Shown: positions 18,486 to 29,300 of the stretch, one piece after another
How the letters are laid out: every line of letters starts with the position of its first letter
How positions within the stretch are numbered: the stretch's first letter is position 1
Assembly (NCBI RefSeq): GCF_026016325.1
Contig: NZ_CP087203.1
Span: 3,348,001-3,412,000, forward strand
Origin: Pseudomonas sp. B21-056
Lineage (GTDB): Bacteria; Pseudomonadota; Gammaproteobacteria; Pseudomonadales; Pseudomonadaceae
Direction of reading: 5' to 3'
Length of the DNA: 64,000 nucleotides
Position numbers and translations under genes: made by a program
Notes under the pieces: generated by a model
Told to the model about the DNA's origin: nothing
Seen by the model: only the letters and a program-made list of their open reading frames with translations
Database searches by the model: none

Positions 18486-19973
18486 TCAATATCTGGCCGA
18501 GCCTTCGCGCAGGCCATCGCCACCCAACACGGGCACTTCGGTGTCGGCGCTGTCGACGGGCTGCTGCAGGTCGATTCCCTGCACGGTTTCCTGTTCCGAC
18601 AGCGCGATGCTCGCCCCATAGAGCCTGCCGAGCATGTCGATCGACAGACCGCTGACGTCGACCATCCACTGCGCCACCTGATCGGCGACCGTCGCGCCCT
18701 GCATGGCCTTGTGCAGATCCGGCATCGCCACCAGCATGCCGGGGTGGCAACAACGCAGGAAATGTTCCAGCCCCGCGCCTCTCTCGACAAAGGGCGCAAA
18801 CAGCATGCACACCAATTGGGCCTCGTTGAGTCCCAAGGTCGCTTGCGCTTCGGCGGTGGCCTGGGCGCGGCGCTCCGCAATGGCCGAAGGCGGGCCGAAG
18901 AGTTCCCGGGCCTGTTCGCAGACATGTTCCGGCAGTTGCTTGCGGTGCATGATCATGATTGCGCGCTGCACGTAGTCCCCGTAGCCCGCTTCGTAGCTGC
19001 GTCCTTGCAGGCAAGCCGCCTGCAGGCCATGCAAATGAGCCGACAGCAGCGGACTCAGGTATTCGTTCTGTGGTGCCGAGGCAATGAGATCGTCGGTCCG
19101 TACCCGCAGGAACTCACTGAACAGCAGCCAGTTCGTTTCTTCGCAGCGATCGACGATCAGGTCATCGATACCGATGTGTCCCACGCGCCGGCATGCCTCG
19201 AAACGGCCCTCGGGTTTCCACGCGCCGACGCGTTGCGGCCCATAGAAATGCCGATAAAGATCGTCACCCAGGGTATCGAGCTGCGCAAAAAGATTGTCGA
19301 AGGTGCTGGTCGTGTCGATGCCCAGGCCAATCTTGCGGGTCGCACGCCGCAGGCCCGCCATGAACTGTTTCTGCTGGCGCGGCGTATCGCTGCTCACCAG
19401 GGAATCCACCCCCGACTCCCAACGCGCCATGTGGCGATAGAACTCCGCCATGGCCAGGTAGCCGTCATCGCCGACCTCCAGAGGACTGTCGACCGAACGA
19501 AGATGGCCCAGGACCAGCATGTCCATGCGATTGGACTCATGCCCGGCCACCGACAATGGCTGCCTGTGGTTGAACGGCACCACTTCGCGGTTATCCGCCA
19601 TCAGCAGCTCAACCCGCGGATCGTCATAGACGAACAGCGCGCTGTAGCAGCGATGGATGTTTTCCAGGGTCGCCTGGGTGGTCTCGCTCAACCGCGGCGT
19701 GGCCACACGCAGGTCGAAGGTCACTGGATTCCGCCCGGCGATGCTCAGTTGCGCAGCCCTCAGGGCCGTCAGCACGTAGAAGCTGTCCCGGCTCCCGTTG
19801 AGGACCGTCAGTACGCGGTATTCACCGATCCGCTCAATGCCACCAGCGGCGACGATCAGACGCTGGATCAAAAGCTGCAACGCCGTACGCTCCGCACGGG
19901 AATAAAAACCCAACAGCCGCTGCAGTATCTGTTGATACACGTGAATCATTGCCTGCTCATGAATTGCGCTCAT
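18486..19973 (-). CDS. Unrecognised ~495-residue protein upstream of the MocR regulator
   Basis: No family recognised. Predicted soluble, with no signal peptide and no membrane segment. The N-terminal third looks mixed alpha/beta and contains VLTVLNGSRDSFYVLTAL and LRVATPRLSETTQATLENI. The rest is largely helical and rich in Arg, His and Cys (CRRVGHIGIDDLIVDRCEE). Codon use is high-GC like its neighbours, so it is probably resident rather than recently acquired. Two possible starts: ATG 19979 lies only 3 nt after AGG, while ATG 19973 has AGG 9 nt upstream and is preferred. The next gene on the strand is a MocR regulator 96 bp downstream, which suggests co-regulation. Confidence 0.7.
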   Translation of the reverse strand: MSAIHEQAMIHVYQQILQRLLGFYSRAERTALQLLIQRLIVAAGGIERIGEYRVLTVLNGSRDSFYVLTALRAAQLSIAGRNPVTFDLRVATPRLSETTQATLENIHRCYSALFVYDDPRVELLMADNREVVPFNHRQPLSVAGHESNRMDMLVLGHLRSVDSPLEVGDDGYLAMAEFYRHMARWESGVDSLVSSDTPRQQKQFMAGLRRATRKIGLGIDTTSTFDNLFAQLDTLGDDLYRHFYGPQRVGAWKPEGRFEACRRVGHIGIDDLIVDRCEETNWLLFSEFLRVRTDDLIASAPQNEYLSPLLSAHLHGLQAACLQGRSYEAGYGDYVQRAIMIMHRKQLPEHVCEQARELFGPPSAIAERRAQATAEAQATLGLNEAQLVCMLFAPFVERGAGLEHFLRCCHPGMLVAMPDLHKAMQGATVADQVAQWMVDVSGLSIDMLGRLYGASIALSEQETVQGIDLQQPVDSADTEVPVLGGDGLREGSARY

Positions 19974-20103
19974 AACCATTTACCTGGAAGTTCAAATATC
20001 AGTGTCGCACCCACCCACGTGATCGCGCGACGTGTTCGGCTGGAAGACTTGTTTCACTACTGCGAAGAGTATTAGCAATACGCTCGAGCTTTGCTCGTCG
20101 TAA

Positions 20104-20388
20104 TTATTTGATACATACGTAGGGAGTCGACAGCCAGACCTTTCGACAAAGCCTGAAAGCCGCCAATTCATTGAGCCTTACGCCCATCATGATGGGTCCT
20201 AGGAGATTTCCGACAACGTCCCACAGACAATGAGTACGAGAAATAAAGAACTTGCCGAACTTCAATTGACCGCTTATCCCGCGCTGTTCTTCCGATAGTC
20301 GATAGAAGCTCTTGCCCCCATTAACGTCTGAAGCACCTTGAACAGACCTTGAAGGATCAAGCCTTTCTGGAAACATGTATTGCGCCAT
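20104..20388 (-). CDS. Small hypothetical protein (94 aa)
   Basis: Not recognised. The longer frame starts at 20421, but ATG 20388 has an excellent ribosome site (AAGGAAG, spacing 5) and is chosen. The product has 94 residues, no obvious signal peptide, a moderately hydrophobic middle (LWDVVGNLLGPIMMG) and a basic C-terminal half with Cys residues (FRLCRKVW). Base composition is lower in GC than the flanking genes, hinting at acquired DNA. It lies upstream of the unknown 495-residue gene on the same strand, 130 bp away. Support is the ribosome site and the open frame only. Confidence 0.5.
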   Translation of the reverse strand: MAQYMFPERLDPSRSVQGASDVNGGKSFYRLSEEQRGISGQLKFGKFFISRTHCLWDVVGNLLGPIMMGVRLNELAAFRLCRKVWLSTPYVCIK

Positions 20389-20630
20389 GACTTCTTCCTT
20401 GAGCTGAAAACCAGCATTCAATTATCAGGACTTCAATAATGATTAGAAGATACAGATTGCGGGCAAAAACCAGTTCAGTTGCCGGCAAGGGAAGCGGAGT
20501 CGTTGTGAACGGGCAGCCGGACACGCTCCAATATCGCGGGGAGGCTGGAACATCTGAGGGAAAAAGAAGGCCCGATCAGGCCAGGGGCAGCGCAAGAGTC
20601 AGGGACGATGACCCTTGCGCAGGACAGGCA

Positions 20631-21656
20631 TCAGGCGGGATCGACAACCTGAAGGGCAACACGCTCACGGCAAGGACATTCGTCCATGTAACGGTGAGCC
20701 TCGACAAACTCGGTGAATGGAAAGACCCGGGTCTTGAGTGGCAGCACGACACGGTCGGCAGTCAGCTGATTGATATCGCGCAGTGCCCGCTGCAACGCCA
20801 CCTGGTCCTGGATGATGCCCAGTTCAGGCTTGCCGGTGAAGTTGCCGATGCAATGCACGAAGAACTGAATGTTCTTCTGGAACGCCGCGCAGGCCGGGAA
20901 CGGTGTCTGGTTGCCCCCTTGCAGGCCATACAGCACCAGGCTGCCTCGTGGGGCCAGGACATCGCCGAGCAGCGACATCTGCGGTCCGCCCAGGCCGTCG
21001 AACACCACGTCGACGCCCCGACTGTCGGTGAGCTTGTTGATTTGCATCAGCAAGTCCTGCTCTTCCGTGACGATGACTTTCTCGGCACCCAACGACAACA
21101 GATACTCACGCTCATCAGCGGTCTTTGTGGCGGCGATCACCCGCACACCCAGCGCCTTGCCGAGCTGTACGAAGGACGGGCCGGCGCAATGGCTGGCATC
21201 GGTGACCAGGGCGAACTGCCCGGGTTTGACCCGTGCCAGGTCGACGTAGGCAAAATAGGCGACCAGCAACGGCGTGTAGTGCACTGCGGCTTCGATCGGG
21301 CTCAGCACGTCGGGATAGCGGGTCAGCGCGGTACGCGGCAGCACGATGATCTCGCCATACACCGGATAGTCGTTCGCGCTTTGCGCGGGGAAGCTGGCAA
21401 CCTTGTCGCCCACGGCCAGATCGTCGACACCGTCGCCGACGGCCGTTACCACGCCAGCCATTTCATGGCCCAGGCCGGAAGGCAGGCGGGCCTGGGACGG
21501 CGCCAGGTTCTGGCGCCACAGGGTGTCATGCCAACTGATGCCGATCGCTTCGACACGGACCTGCACTTCTCCTGGCGCAGGAAGAGCCGCCGGCTGCTCT
21601 TCGCATTTGAGCACCTCGGCACCACCAAACTTGTGAAAACGGATCGTGCGGGACAT
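20631..21656 (-). CDS. MDR-family zinc-independent oxidoreductase (quinone reductase-like)
   Basis: NAD(P)H-dependent oxidoreductase of the medium-chain dehydrogenase/reductase superfamily, quinone-reductase/enoyl-reductase branch. 341 residues. An N-terminal GroES-like domain (LPSGLGHEMAGVVTAVGDGV) is followed by a Rossmann domain (GVRVIAATKTADEREYL; GVDVVFDGLGGPQM). The structural-zinc cysteine cluster of true alcohol dehydrogenases is absent. ATG 21656 follows GAGG with 5-nt spacing; the upstream extension to 21689 lacks a ribosome site. Divergent from a LysR gene that probably controls it. Physiological substrate unknown. Confidence 0.87.
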   Translation of the reverse strand: MSRTIRFHKFGGAEVLKCEEQPAALPAPGEVQVRVEAIGISWHDTLWRQNLAPSQARLPSGLGHEMAGVVTAVGDGVDDLAVGDKVASFPAQSANDYPVYGEIIVLPRTALTRYPDVLSPIEAAVHYTPLLVAYFAYVDLARVKPGQFALVTDASHCAGPSFVQLGKALGVRVIAATKTADEREYLLSLGAEKVIVTEEQDLLMQINKLTDSRGVDVVFDGLGGPQMSLLGDVLAPRGSLVLYGLQGGNQTPFPACAAFQKNIQFFVHCIGNFTGKPELGIIQDQVALQRALRDINQLTADRVVLPLKTRVFPFTEFVEAHRYMDECPCRERVALQVVDPA

Positions 21657-21751
21657 CGCAAACCTCGTCAAAGTAACCTCTAATGCCATGAACTCTATCC
21701 GGGCTTTGTACCCAAGACCATCAGTGGCTATTAATAGTCGACATGCCTGTC

Positions 21752-21777
21752 ATTGATTCCGCAGCAAGAAAATCAAT
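21752..21777. promoter_or_regulatory. Inverted repeat in the oxidoreductase-lysR divergent promoter
   Basis: Arms ATTGATT (21752-21758) and AATCAAT (21771-21777) separated by 12 nt, about 100 nt upstream of the oxidoreductase start. The layout is compatible with a LysR recognition site for the adjacent regulator; inferred from position only. Confidence 0.45.
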
Positions 21778-21912
21778 CAACCCCGTAGGGCAAATCCTAC
21801 AAAAATTCATTTAGCCAGTGCAGAGTACCAGCCTTTCCCCGTAAGATTCATGCCGGTCATTGTTCGCATATGGCCGCTCACGTCAAGCTCGCCGAATCTG
21901 CCAGGACCCCAG

Positions 21913-22827
21913 ATGAATCGCAATGACCTGCGTCGTGTCGACCTGAACCTGTTGATCGTATTCGAAACACTGATGCATGAACGCAGCGTGACCCGCGCCG
22001 CCGAGAAGCTGTTCCTCGGCCAACCGGCCATCAGCGCCGCGCTGTCGCGCCTGCGCAGCCTGTTCGATGACCCACTGTTCGTGCGCACCGGTCGCAGCAT
22101 GGAGCCTTCGGCCCGGGCGGTGGAAATCTTCGCCCTGCTCTCCCCGGCCCTGGACTCGATTTCCACGGCGGTCAGCCGCGCGGCGGAATTCGACCCGGCC
22201 ACCAGCACCTCGGTGTTCCGCATCGGCCTGTCGGACGACGCCGAATTCGCCCTGCTGCCAATGCTGCTCAAACGCCTGCGGGCCGAAGCCCCCGGCATTG
22301 TGCTGGTGGTACGCCGGGTCAACTACATCCTGATGCCTGGTTTACTGGCGTCCGGCGAAATCTCCATCGGCGTCAGCTACACCGACGACCTGCCGGCCAA
22401 CGCCAAGCGCAAGGTCCTGCGCCGCAGCATGCCCAAAGTGCTACGGGCCGACACCGCACCGGGGCAACTGACCCTGGATGAGTTCTGCGCACGCCCCCAC
22501 GCCCTGGTGTCCTTCGCCGGCGACCTGAGTGGGTTCATCGATGAAGAACTGGAAAAGCTCGGTCGCAAGCGCCATGTGGTACTGGCGGTGCCGCAGTTCA
22601 ACGGGCTGAGCACACTGCTGGCAGGCACAGACATTGTCGCCACGGTTCCCGACTACACCGCCGATGCGCTGACTGCCGCCGGCGGTGTACGTGCCGAGGA
22701 TCCGCCGATTCCGGTGCGCAGCTTTGAACTGCATATGGCTTGGCGGGGGTCCCAGGATAACGATCCGGGGGAGCGTTGGTTGCGGTCGCGGATTCAGATG
22801 TTTTTTGGCGATCCTGAGAGTCTTTAG
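21913..22827 (+). CDS. LysR-family transcriptional regulator (island insertion target)
   Basis: LysR regulator of 304 residues: HTH domain with LNLLIVFETLMHERSVTRAA and QPAISAALSRLR, then a ligand-binding domain. ATG 21913 follows CCAGGACCCCAG; the 21 upstream codons of the longer frame lack regulator-like sequence. Divergent from the quinone-reductase-like gene and likely its regulator. The 3' end (QMFFGDPESL-stop) recurs in diverged form at 34102-34134, showing that an 11-kb element lies immediately downstream of this gene. The present 3' end may therefore be partly element-derived. Confidence 0.88.
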   Translation: MNRNDLRRVDLNLLIVFETLMHERSVTRAAEKLFLGQPAISAALSRLRSLFDDPLFVRTGRSMEPSARAVEIFALLSPALDSISTAVSRAAEFDPATSTSVFRIGLSDDAEFALLPMLLKRLRAEAPGIVLVVRRVNYILMPGLLASGEISIGVSYTDDLPANAKRKVLRRSMPKVLRADTAPGQLTLDEFCARPHALVSFAGDLSGFIDEELEKLGRKRHVVLAVPQFNGLSTLLAGTDIVATVPDYTADALTAAGGVRAEDPPIPVRSFELHMAWRGSQDNDPGERWLRSRIQMFFGDPESL

Positions 22828-23390
22828 GGGCCGTCTGGCGGGCTGTTCATCTGATCATTTCTGACTTTTCATAGGCCATGGAGATCCATTCGCTTCCAGA
22901 GAATTGCTAAACTGGGGGCACATCTGAGGGCATGCTTTGGATGGTTTGAAAAGGATGCCCCCAGTCTAAGGTCCAACTGTCCCTTCGCGAAAAATCACTC
23001 GCTGCTGTCCCCGGCCGCGCTATCCGATCGCCTCAGTCAGTGGCTGAACCTCCGCACGAGAACAAGCGGGGATAGTCGAGTGATCGACAATGATAGTAGC
23101 TTTGAGCCGTCAATAGATATGTCCTTAAGCTGCGCCTGCTCTTTACAAAGCCCGGCCGCAAACCCTCATCATCGATACAGGAACGTTTGCCAATTGTGGA
23201 TAGCACAGATAAAGCCATCCCGCCAAAACACACGGTGCGCATAGTGCAAATGGCATGGAGTGCAAATGTTTGACTCACCGCGTGTTGCTATTGCCATGAT
23301 GGAGCAGGTATGCCGAAATCGAACGTTTACAACCTCTTTACAATATCGAACACAGCGACGTGCTCCGCACTGAATCAGGGAAGTGTCTAA
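22828..23390. other. Left end of the accessory island, non-coding
   Basis: 563 bp without a convincing gene. It contains an inverted repeat CTGGGGGCA (22912-22920) / TGCCCCCAG (22956-22964) around a 35-nt spacer. The GGGGGCA motif also occurs twice at the right island border (34037-34060). The sequence 22980-23060 has a short protein-like stretch in one frame, possibly a gene relic, but too short to assign. The promoter of the giant NTPase gene must lie within or near 23200-23380. Confidence 0.5.
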
Positions 23391-26300
23391 ATGTCCGAAA
23401 GCATGCTCGTTCGTGCCAGCCGCGATGGCGATCAATTCCATTATCTATGGGCGGCACGCCGCGCATTGCAGCTACTCGCACCGCAATCAGGTCTTGTAGC
23501 CATTACGATCGAGGGAGCGGCAACCACAGAGTTTCCTGGCGGCGAGCAGGTTGAAGTGGGTGAGCAGCTCATCGACATCGCCGAATACTACGGGAGCACT
23601 GAACTAGAAAGCGCGACGCGGATTCGCTACATGCAGCTCAAGCATTCGACGCTGCAGGTTGATGAAGTGTGGCAACCAAGCGGCCTGGAAAAGACGATCC
23701 GTGGGTTTGCTGAACGTTACGTCGCGCTTCAACAGAAGCTGCCAGGCGTCCCACTGAATGAGAGGCTTGAGTTTTGGTTTGTCACAAATCGCACCATACA
23801 CGCTGATTTCATCGCCGCCGTCGAGGATGCAGCTGCACAGAAAAAGCCCCGACATCCTGGCAACCTCAAAAAGCTTAAAGCTTTCGCGTCACTGGATGGT
23901 GAGGAGCTCGCTTCATTCTGCGGCATGCTTCGATTGGATGGCAGCCAAGATAATTATTGGACTCAGAGGAACATCCTTTTCCAAGACGTTAGCGGGTATC
24001 TCCCGGATATGGATGTCGATGCCCCCATAAGGCTAAAGGATCTGGTGAACCGTAAAGCGCTGTCAGAAAGTGCGACTAACCCTGCCATCACCAAGATGGA
24101 CGTGCTCCGTGTGTTGAATACGGACGAAGCTCAACTGTTCCCTGCGCCTTGCTTGATTGAAGAACTTGCCGAGGCGATACCTCGCCAACAAGAACAGGCC
24201 GTCATCCGCTCTATCATTGATGCGGCTGACACACCTGTGATCGTGCACGCTGATGCTGGTGTTGGGAAATCAGTCCTCTCAACCAGGATCTGTCAGAGCC
24301 TACCCAACGGATCGGTTGGATTGCTATATGACTGCTTCGGAAATGGACAGTATCGCAGCGTATCGGGCTACCGGCACCGGCACCGAACTGCCCTCGTGCA
24401 ATTGGCCAATCAGCTCTCAGCACTTGGGTTTTGTCACCCCCTGATTCCAACAGTACATGCTGATAGTACCGCCTACATGCGAGCGTTCATGCACCGTGTA
24501 GGACAGGCTGTAGCAATGCTTCGTGCGAAGAATAAAGACGCGCTGCTTTGCATCATTATCGACGCCGCTGATAACGCCCAGATGGCCGCCGAAGAGGTAG
24601 GAGAGCCTCGCTCGTTTATTCGCGACCTCCTACGTGAAACTCTACCTGAAGGAGTAAGACTGGTTGCTCTATGCAGGCCTTACCGGGAGATCATGCTCGA
24701 CCCTCCTCCCCGCGCGCTGTCGCTTGGGTTGAACGCATTTACTTTGGAAGAGACGTCGGCGCACCTGCGCCAAACGTTCGCTGACGCCTCCGAGCATGAT
24801 GTAGCAGAGTTTCATCGTTTAAGTTCACACAACCCTCGAGTTCAAGCACTCGCGCTTTCTCGTCAGAAAACGCTTCCCGAAATGCTCCGCCTGCTTGGGC
24901 CGAATCCCACAACCGTAGACAGCGTCATCGATACTCTCTTGGAAAAATCCATCGCCACCCTACGCGATGCGGCCGGCAATCCTGAGAGATCACAAATTGA
25001 CTTGATTTGCGCCGGGCTCGCAGCTTTACGTCCGCTGATACCTATTGCAGTCCTCGCAGAAATGTCAGGTGTGAACCCAGACCTGGTCAGAAGTTTTGCG
25101 CTAGACCTCGGACGACCTCTTGTTGTCAACGAAGGCACGATCCAGTTTTTCGATGAGCCCGCAGAGAGCTGGTTCCGGAAGCGATTTAAACCAGATGCTT
25201 CTGAGCTAGGGATCTTCATCGCGCACCTTTCAGACCTGAGCTCATCCAGCGCGTACGTAGCAGGCGTATTACCGCAATTGATGCTTGAAGCCGGACAGTT
25301 CTCTCAACTGGTGGATCTTGCATTGACCTCAAGCGGCCTTCCCGATTCCGGGCCAGTGGAGCGTCGTGATATCGAGCTCCAGCGTCTCCAGTTTGCCCTT
25401 AAGGCAAGCTTGCGCGTCCGGCGTTACCCAGAAGCTGCGAAGCTCGCATTAAAGGCTGGCGGTGAAAGTGCCGGTGACGAAAGGCAACGTGCTCTCTTGC
25501 AAGAGAACGCGGATATGGTTTCAGTATTCATGGACAGTAACGGCGTCCAGGAAACTGTTTCGCGTCGCACATTCGGTTCCGGCTGGATAGGCTCTCACCA
25601 TGTATACGAAGCCACGATTCTTTCGGGCCATGCTGATTTGATAGGCGAGGCTCGAAGTCGTCTGCGTATGGCAGAAGAGTGGCTGGACAATTGGGCCAAA
25701 TTATCAGCCAAGGAGCGGCAGAAGGAGCCCGTCACAAATAAAGATCTGGCCATGATGGCTGTCGCGCATCTCAGTATCCACGGTGCCGAATCCGCCGCTA
25801 AAAGCCTACGTAGATGGACTCCACGTTCAATATCTTATGAAGCAGGTCGTATTGTCGCTAAGTGCCTGTTGGATCATGGTTGGTATCAGGAACTAGACGA
25901 ACTGGCAGTAAAAGCAGGCAATGACCTGCCGTTGGTGCTTGCGCTGGCAGAAGAGACTCGGAATCTGAATCGCTGGCTGCCAACCGAACCTATTCAGCGT
26001 GTCTTCAAGTTGCTGGCCCGCGGTCAGATCCAGGTGGATCATGTCAACTCGAATCGGGCAGCTCCTTTATCAGCGGTTTTGGCATTAATTGAGACCGCGT
26101 ATCACCACAGTATTTGCGATACCGCTGAAGCGCGCGATCTACTAGCGCGTTATCTCCCATCTCAAGCTCCGGCTCATCTTTCATCACGTTTCGGCGGTAG
26201 CCCAACGTCCTACCTGCGCGCCTGCGCCTTACACGCCGCTCTCTCCCACAAGTCTCTGGAATTGATCGATGTCGCATCGCCGACACTGAAAGAAGAAATG

Positions 26301-29300
26301 CAGGCCGCGAAGTCACATGGCAAGTCGCAGGAGCTGAGGGAGTTCGAAGCAGAAATTGCCGTATTGATCCCATGGGTCAACTTATGGGCGCAGTCTTTTG
26401 TGAAACCATTGGCGAAAGCAGAGTTGATCGAAGCCGTCGTCCAAGCCAAGGCGAACTCTACTCCATCATGGGAGTATGGATATCGCGACCAGCCACAGAC
26501 TGCCAATGAAATCGCAAATTTATGGATAGACATTCTGCTGACCTCTCAGGTAGCTGAGCACCGCACCGTACAGGAGTTGGTGGATTGGACGACGACCCTG
26601 AAGCGCCCCCTATTCACGCCGACTCTAAACCGACTTACGCGTCTCTGTGCCATTGTTGTCGGCGCGGAAAACTTCGCATTTGAATTGGCCGAAAAGGCCG
26701 CCGCGCTGAATCGTGTCGACCGTTCCGATGTGCGACATTTGGTGGAGGGGTTGGTTGACGTCGCACGCTCGTTACTCCCAATCAGCCCTACCGATGCAGA
26801 AGGTTATTTCCATGAGGCCGTCGAAGTAGCGAGCAAGATCGGTGACGAAAACTTCGCTCGCTGGGAAGCTCTCATCCAGTTAGCAGAACGTGCTGCTAAT
26901 GAAACGCGCCCGGCACCGGAGGTGGCTTACAATTTTGCTCGATGCGCTGAAGTTACCCGAAGCTATGTAGACCGGGATAAGCACTTCGCGTGGAACGCCA
27001 CGATCGAGGCCTTGGTAGGTTTGTGCCCCTCCTCCTCACTAACAATCGCGAGTCGCTGGCGTGATCGTCACTTTGGCTCTGATGGCAGAATCCTGGAAGT
27101 CGCGATTCGCAAGCTGCTGTCCAGAAAAAACATCAGTCCATTAGACGCTTTGCCCATGATTGGTTTTCGCGCCGAATGGAATGAAACAGCGCTGGTTGAG
27201 GCAGCACTCGGAGCTTGCACCGAGCATCAAGCCAAGGAAACAGCCCTCAATCTTGCATATCGCCACATGACATTGGAGAAGCAGACAGCTGCGAACTGGC
27301 AGGCGCTTGAGTCCATCGCGAGCTCCGCATCCGTGACACTACCGGGTTTGAGCCTGCGTACTCGCGAGACCGCCCCAAATGAGGCGGCCAATGGAAAAAG
27401 CCAACTCAGTGAGTCTGACCATCAAGCGCGTATCTCGCAAAATAAACATGATTGGGATGAAGTGTTTTTCGGCTGTGATCTATCCACATCGACGGGGATT
27501 TCAACCGCCCATATAAGATTCAGGGATGGTGATCCACCGTTCTACATGGATGTGTTCTTCAGCAAGATTTTCGAGCGAATTCAAGTCGGCGAAGAATTTT
27601 CTTTCCTTACCGCCTTCGCAAACACAGCGAAGTTTAGCCTGTGGGACATACGCAGTTTTCTGGAAGCGCTGCCCCCTCATTGGAAGGCCCGGCCCGCGTT
27701 GCGCAAGGCACTTGAAGCCATGCTAAAGGTTGTTTTTGGACGGCATTGCATGGAGATCACTCGTAGCCGGTATCACGACGTAATGCCTCTCGATCTCGCC
27801 TACCAATCGGTCGGTATCGATAAGCATGAATTACTGGACGTAGTTTTAGCTGCAATAGCTGAATCAACGGAGCTCGCGGGGGCGGAACGCCTCTTTAGCC
27901 TCGTAGGACTGCTTGCAGACAAACTGACAGATGAGGAGGCGTTGGGCGCCTTATCTTATGGTTTGGAATTATTCGATGCAGTATTGGAGGAGAGCGATGG
28001 TGATGGCCCGTGGTCTCAAAAACTTACCCCGCCTAATACGATTGAAGATGCACAAGCGGGCTACATATGGGCGGGACTGGCGTCACCTTTAGCTGCAACG
28101 CGGTGGGAAGCGGCTCATACCGTGGTTGCGCTGTGTGCGCTGAATCGAAAGCGGGTAATCGATGCTCTGTTTGCTCATGCAAACAATGACACAAAGATGC
28201 CGTACGCAGATGCCCGATTCGAGTTTTACAATCTTCACGCTCACCAGTGGCTGCTAATCGCGGCATCACGTGCCGCATTAGAACATCCAGACACCTTAGT
28301 CCCACACTTTGGCTACTTTCTCGTGAAGGCTGATCCACACCAGCACCACGTACTCATTCGACTATTTGCCGCCCGTACATTGATGACTTTGATTGGACAT
28401 AAACGTGTCACTGTCCCTCCCGATACTCAGCGACAGGTAGCGAATACCTGCGCATGTGTGTACGAAAACGTCGAGCAACGCCAACCTCCGGCATCAAACT
28501 CCGTCGTAGAAAGCGAGGAATCCATCGAGGGTATACGGGACTTCTTCGGAGGAGATTTTGATCAATATTGGTTAAAGCCCCTTGGACGTTGCTTCGGGAT
28601 GAAACAATCTCAGGTGTGTCAGGAGGCACGAAAAACACTGCACGACGAGCTAGATAACACAACAGCACTTCACTGGGGAGCCGATGCCAGAAACAAGGCT
28701 GAGTTTTTTCGCTATGAGGACACCAGTTGCAGACAAGGTAGCTATCCACGCGCGGACGATTTGAGTTTTTACTATTCCTATCACGCGATGATGATGACTG
28801 CAGGCCGCCTCGTATCAACACATCCGCAAATTGGGGTTCGCGATGATTGGTATGAAGAGATGTTTCCTGAGTGGTTAACGCGCCACGATATCGCACGCTC
28901 TGATGGACGATGGGTCGCCGACCGACGTGACCCAGAACCTGGGAGCCGCACTGACTGGCCAGAGCATGGTCAGGCTGATGAATGGCTAAAATCAATCTCC
29001 ATGCGTGACTTTGATAGGGGCCTCTACCCAAGCTCGGGCCTGATTACGATTTGGGGTCATTGGACTGAAGTTGACGTGAATCACTCGGAGACAATTTCGG
29101 TTCATTCAGCTTTGGTATCTCCGACCACTTCTTCGTCGCTTTTACGCGCCATCCAAACCGTAGAACATCCGCACGACTTTCGAATACCAAGCGCCGGCGA
29201 TGATTTAGAGTTCGATGCACCACCATACCAGCTTAAGGGTTGGGTACAGGATCAGCATCATGAAAGCGGAATCGACAACGGCGACCCATGGGCGGGCAAT

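Noticed and set aside
17973..20075. A 700-codon plus-strand frame opposite the MocR and unknown genes
   Set aside because: It spans two minus-strand genes and the gap between them, which a real gene would not do; the MocR domain on the other strand is clear.
22980..23065. Short protein-like stretch (SPAALSDRLSQWLNLR) as a gene fragment
   Set aside because: Only about 20 residues in one frame with no start, no continuation and no identifiable parent family.
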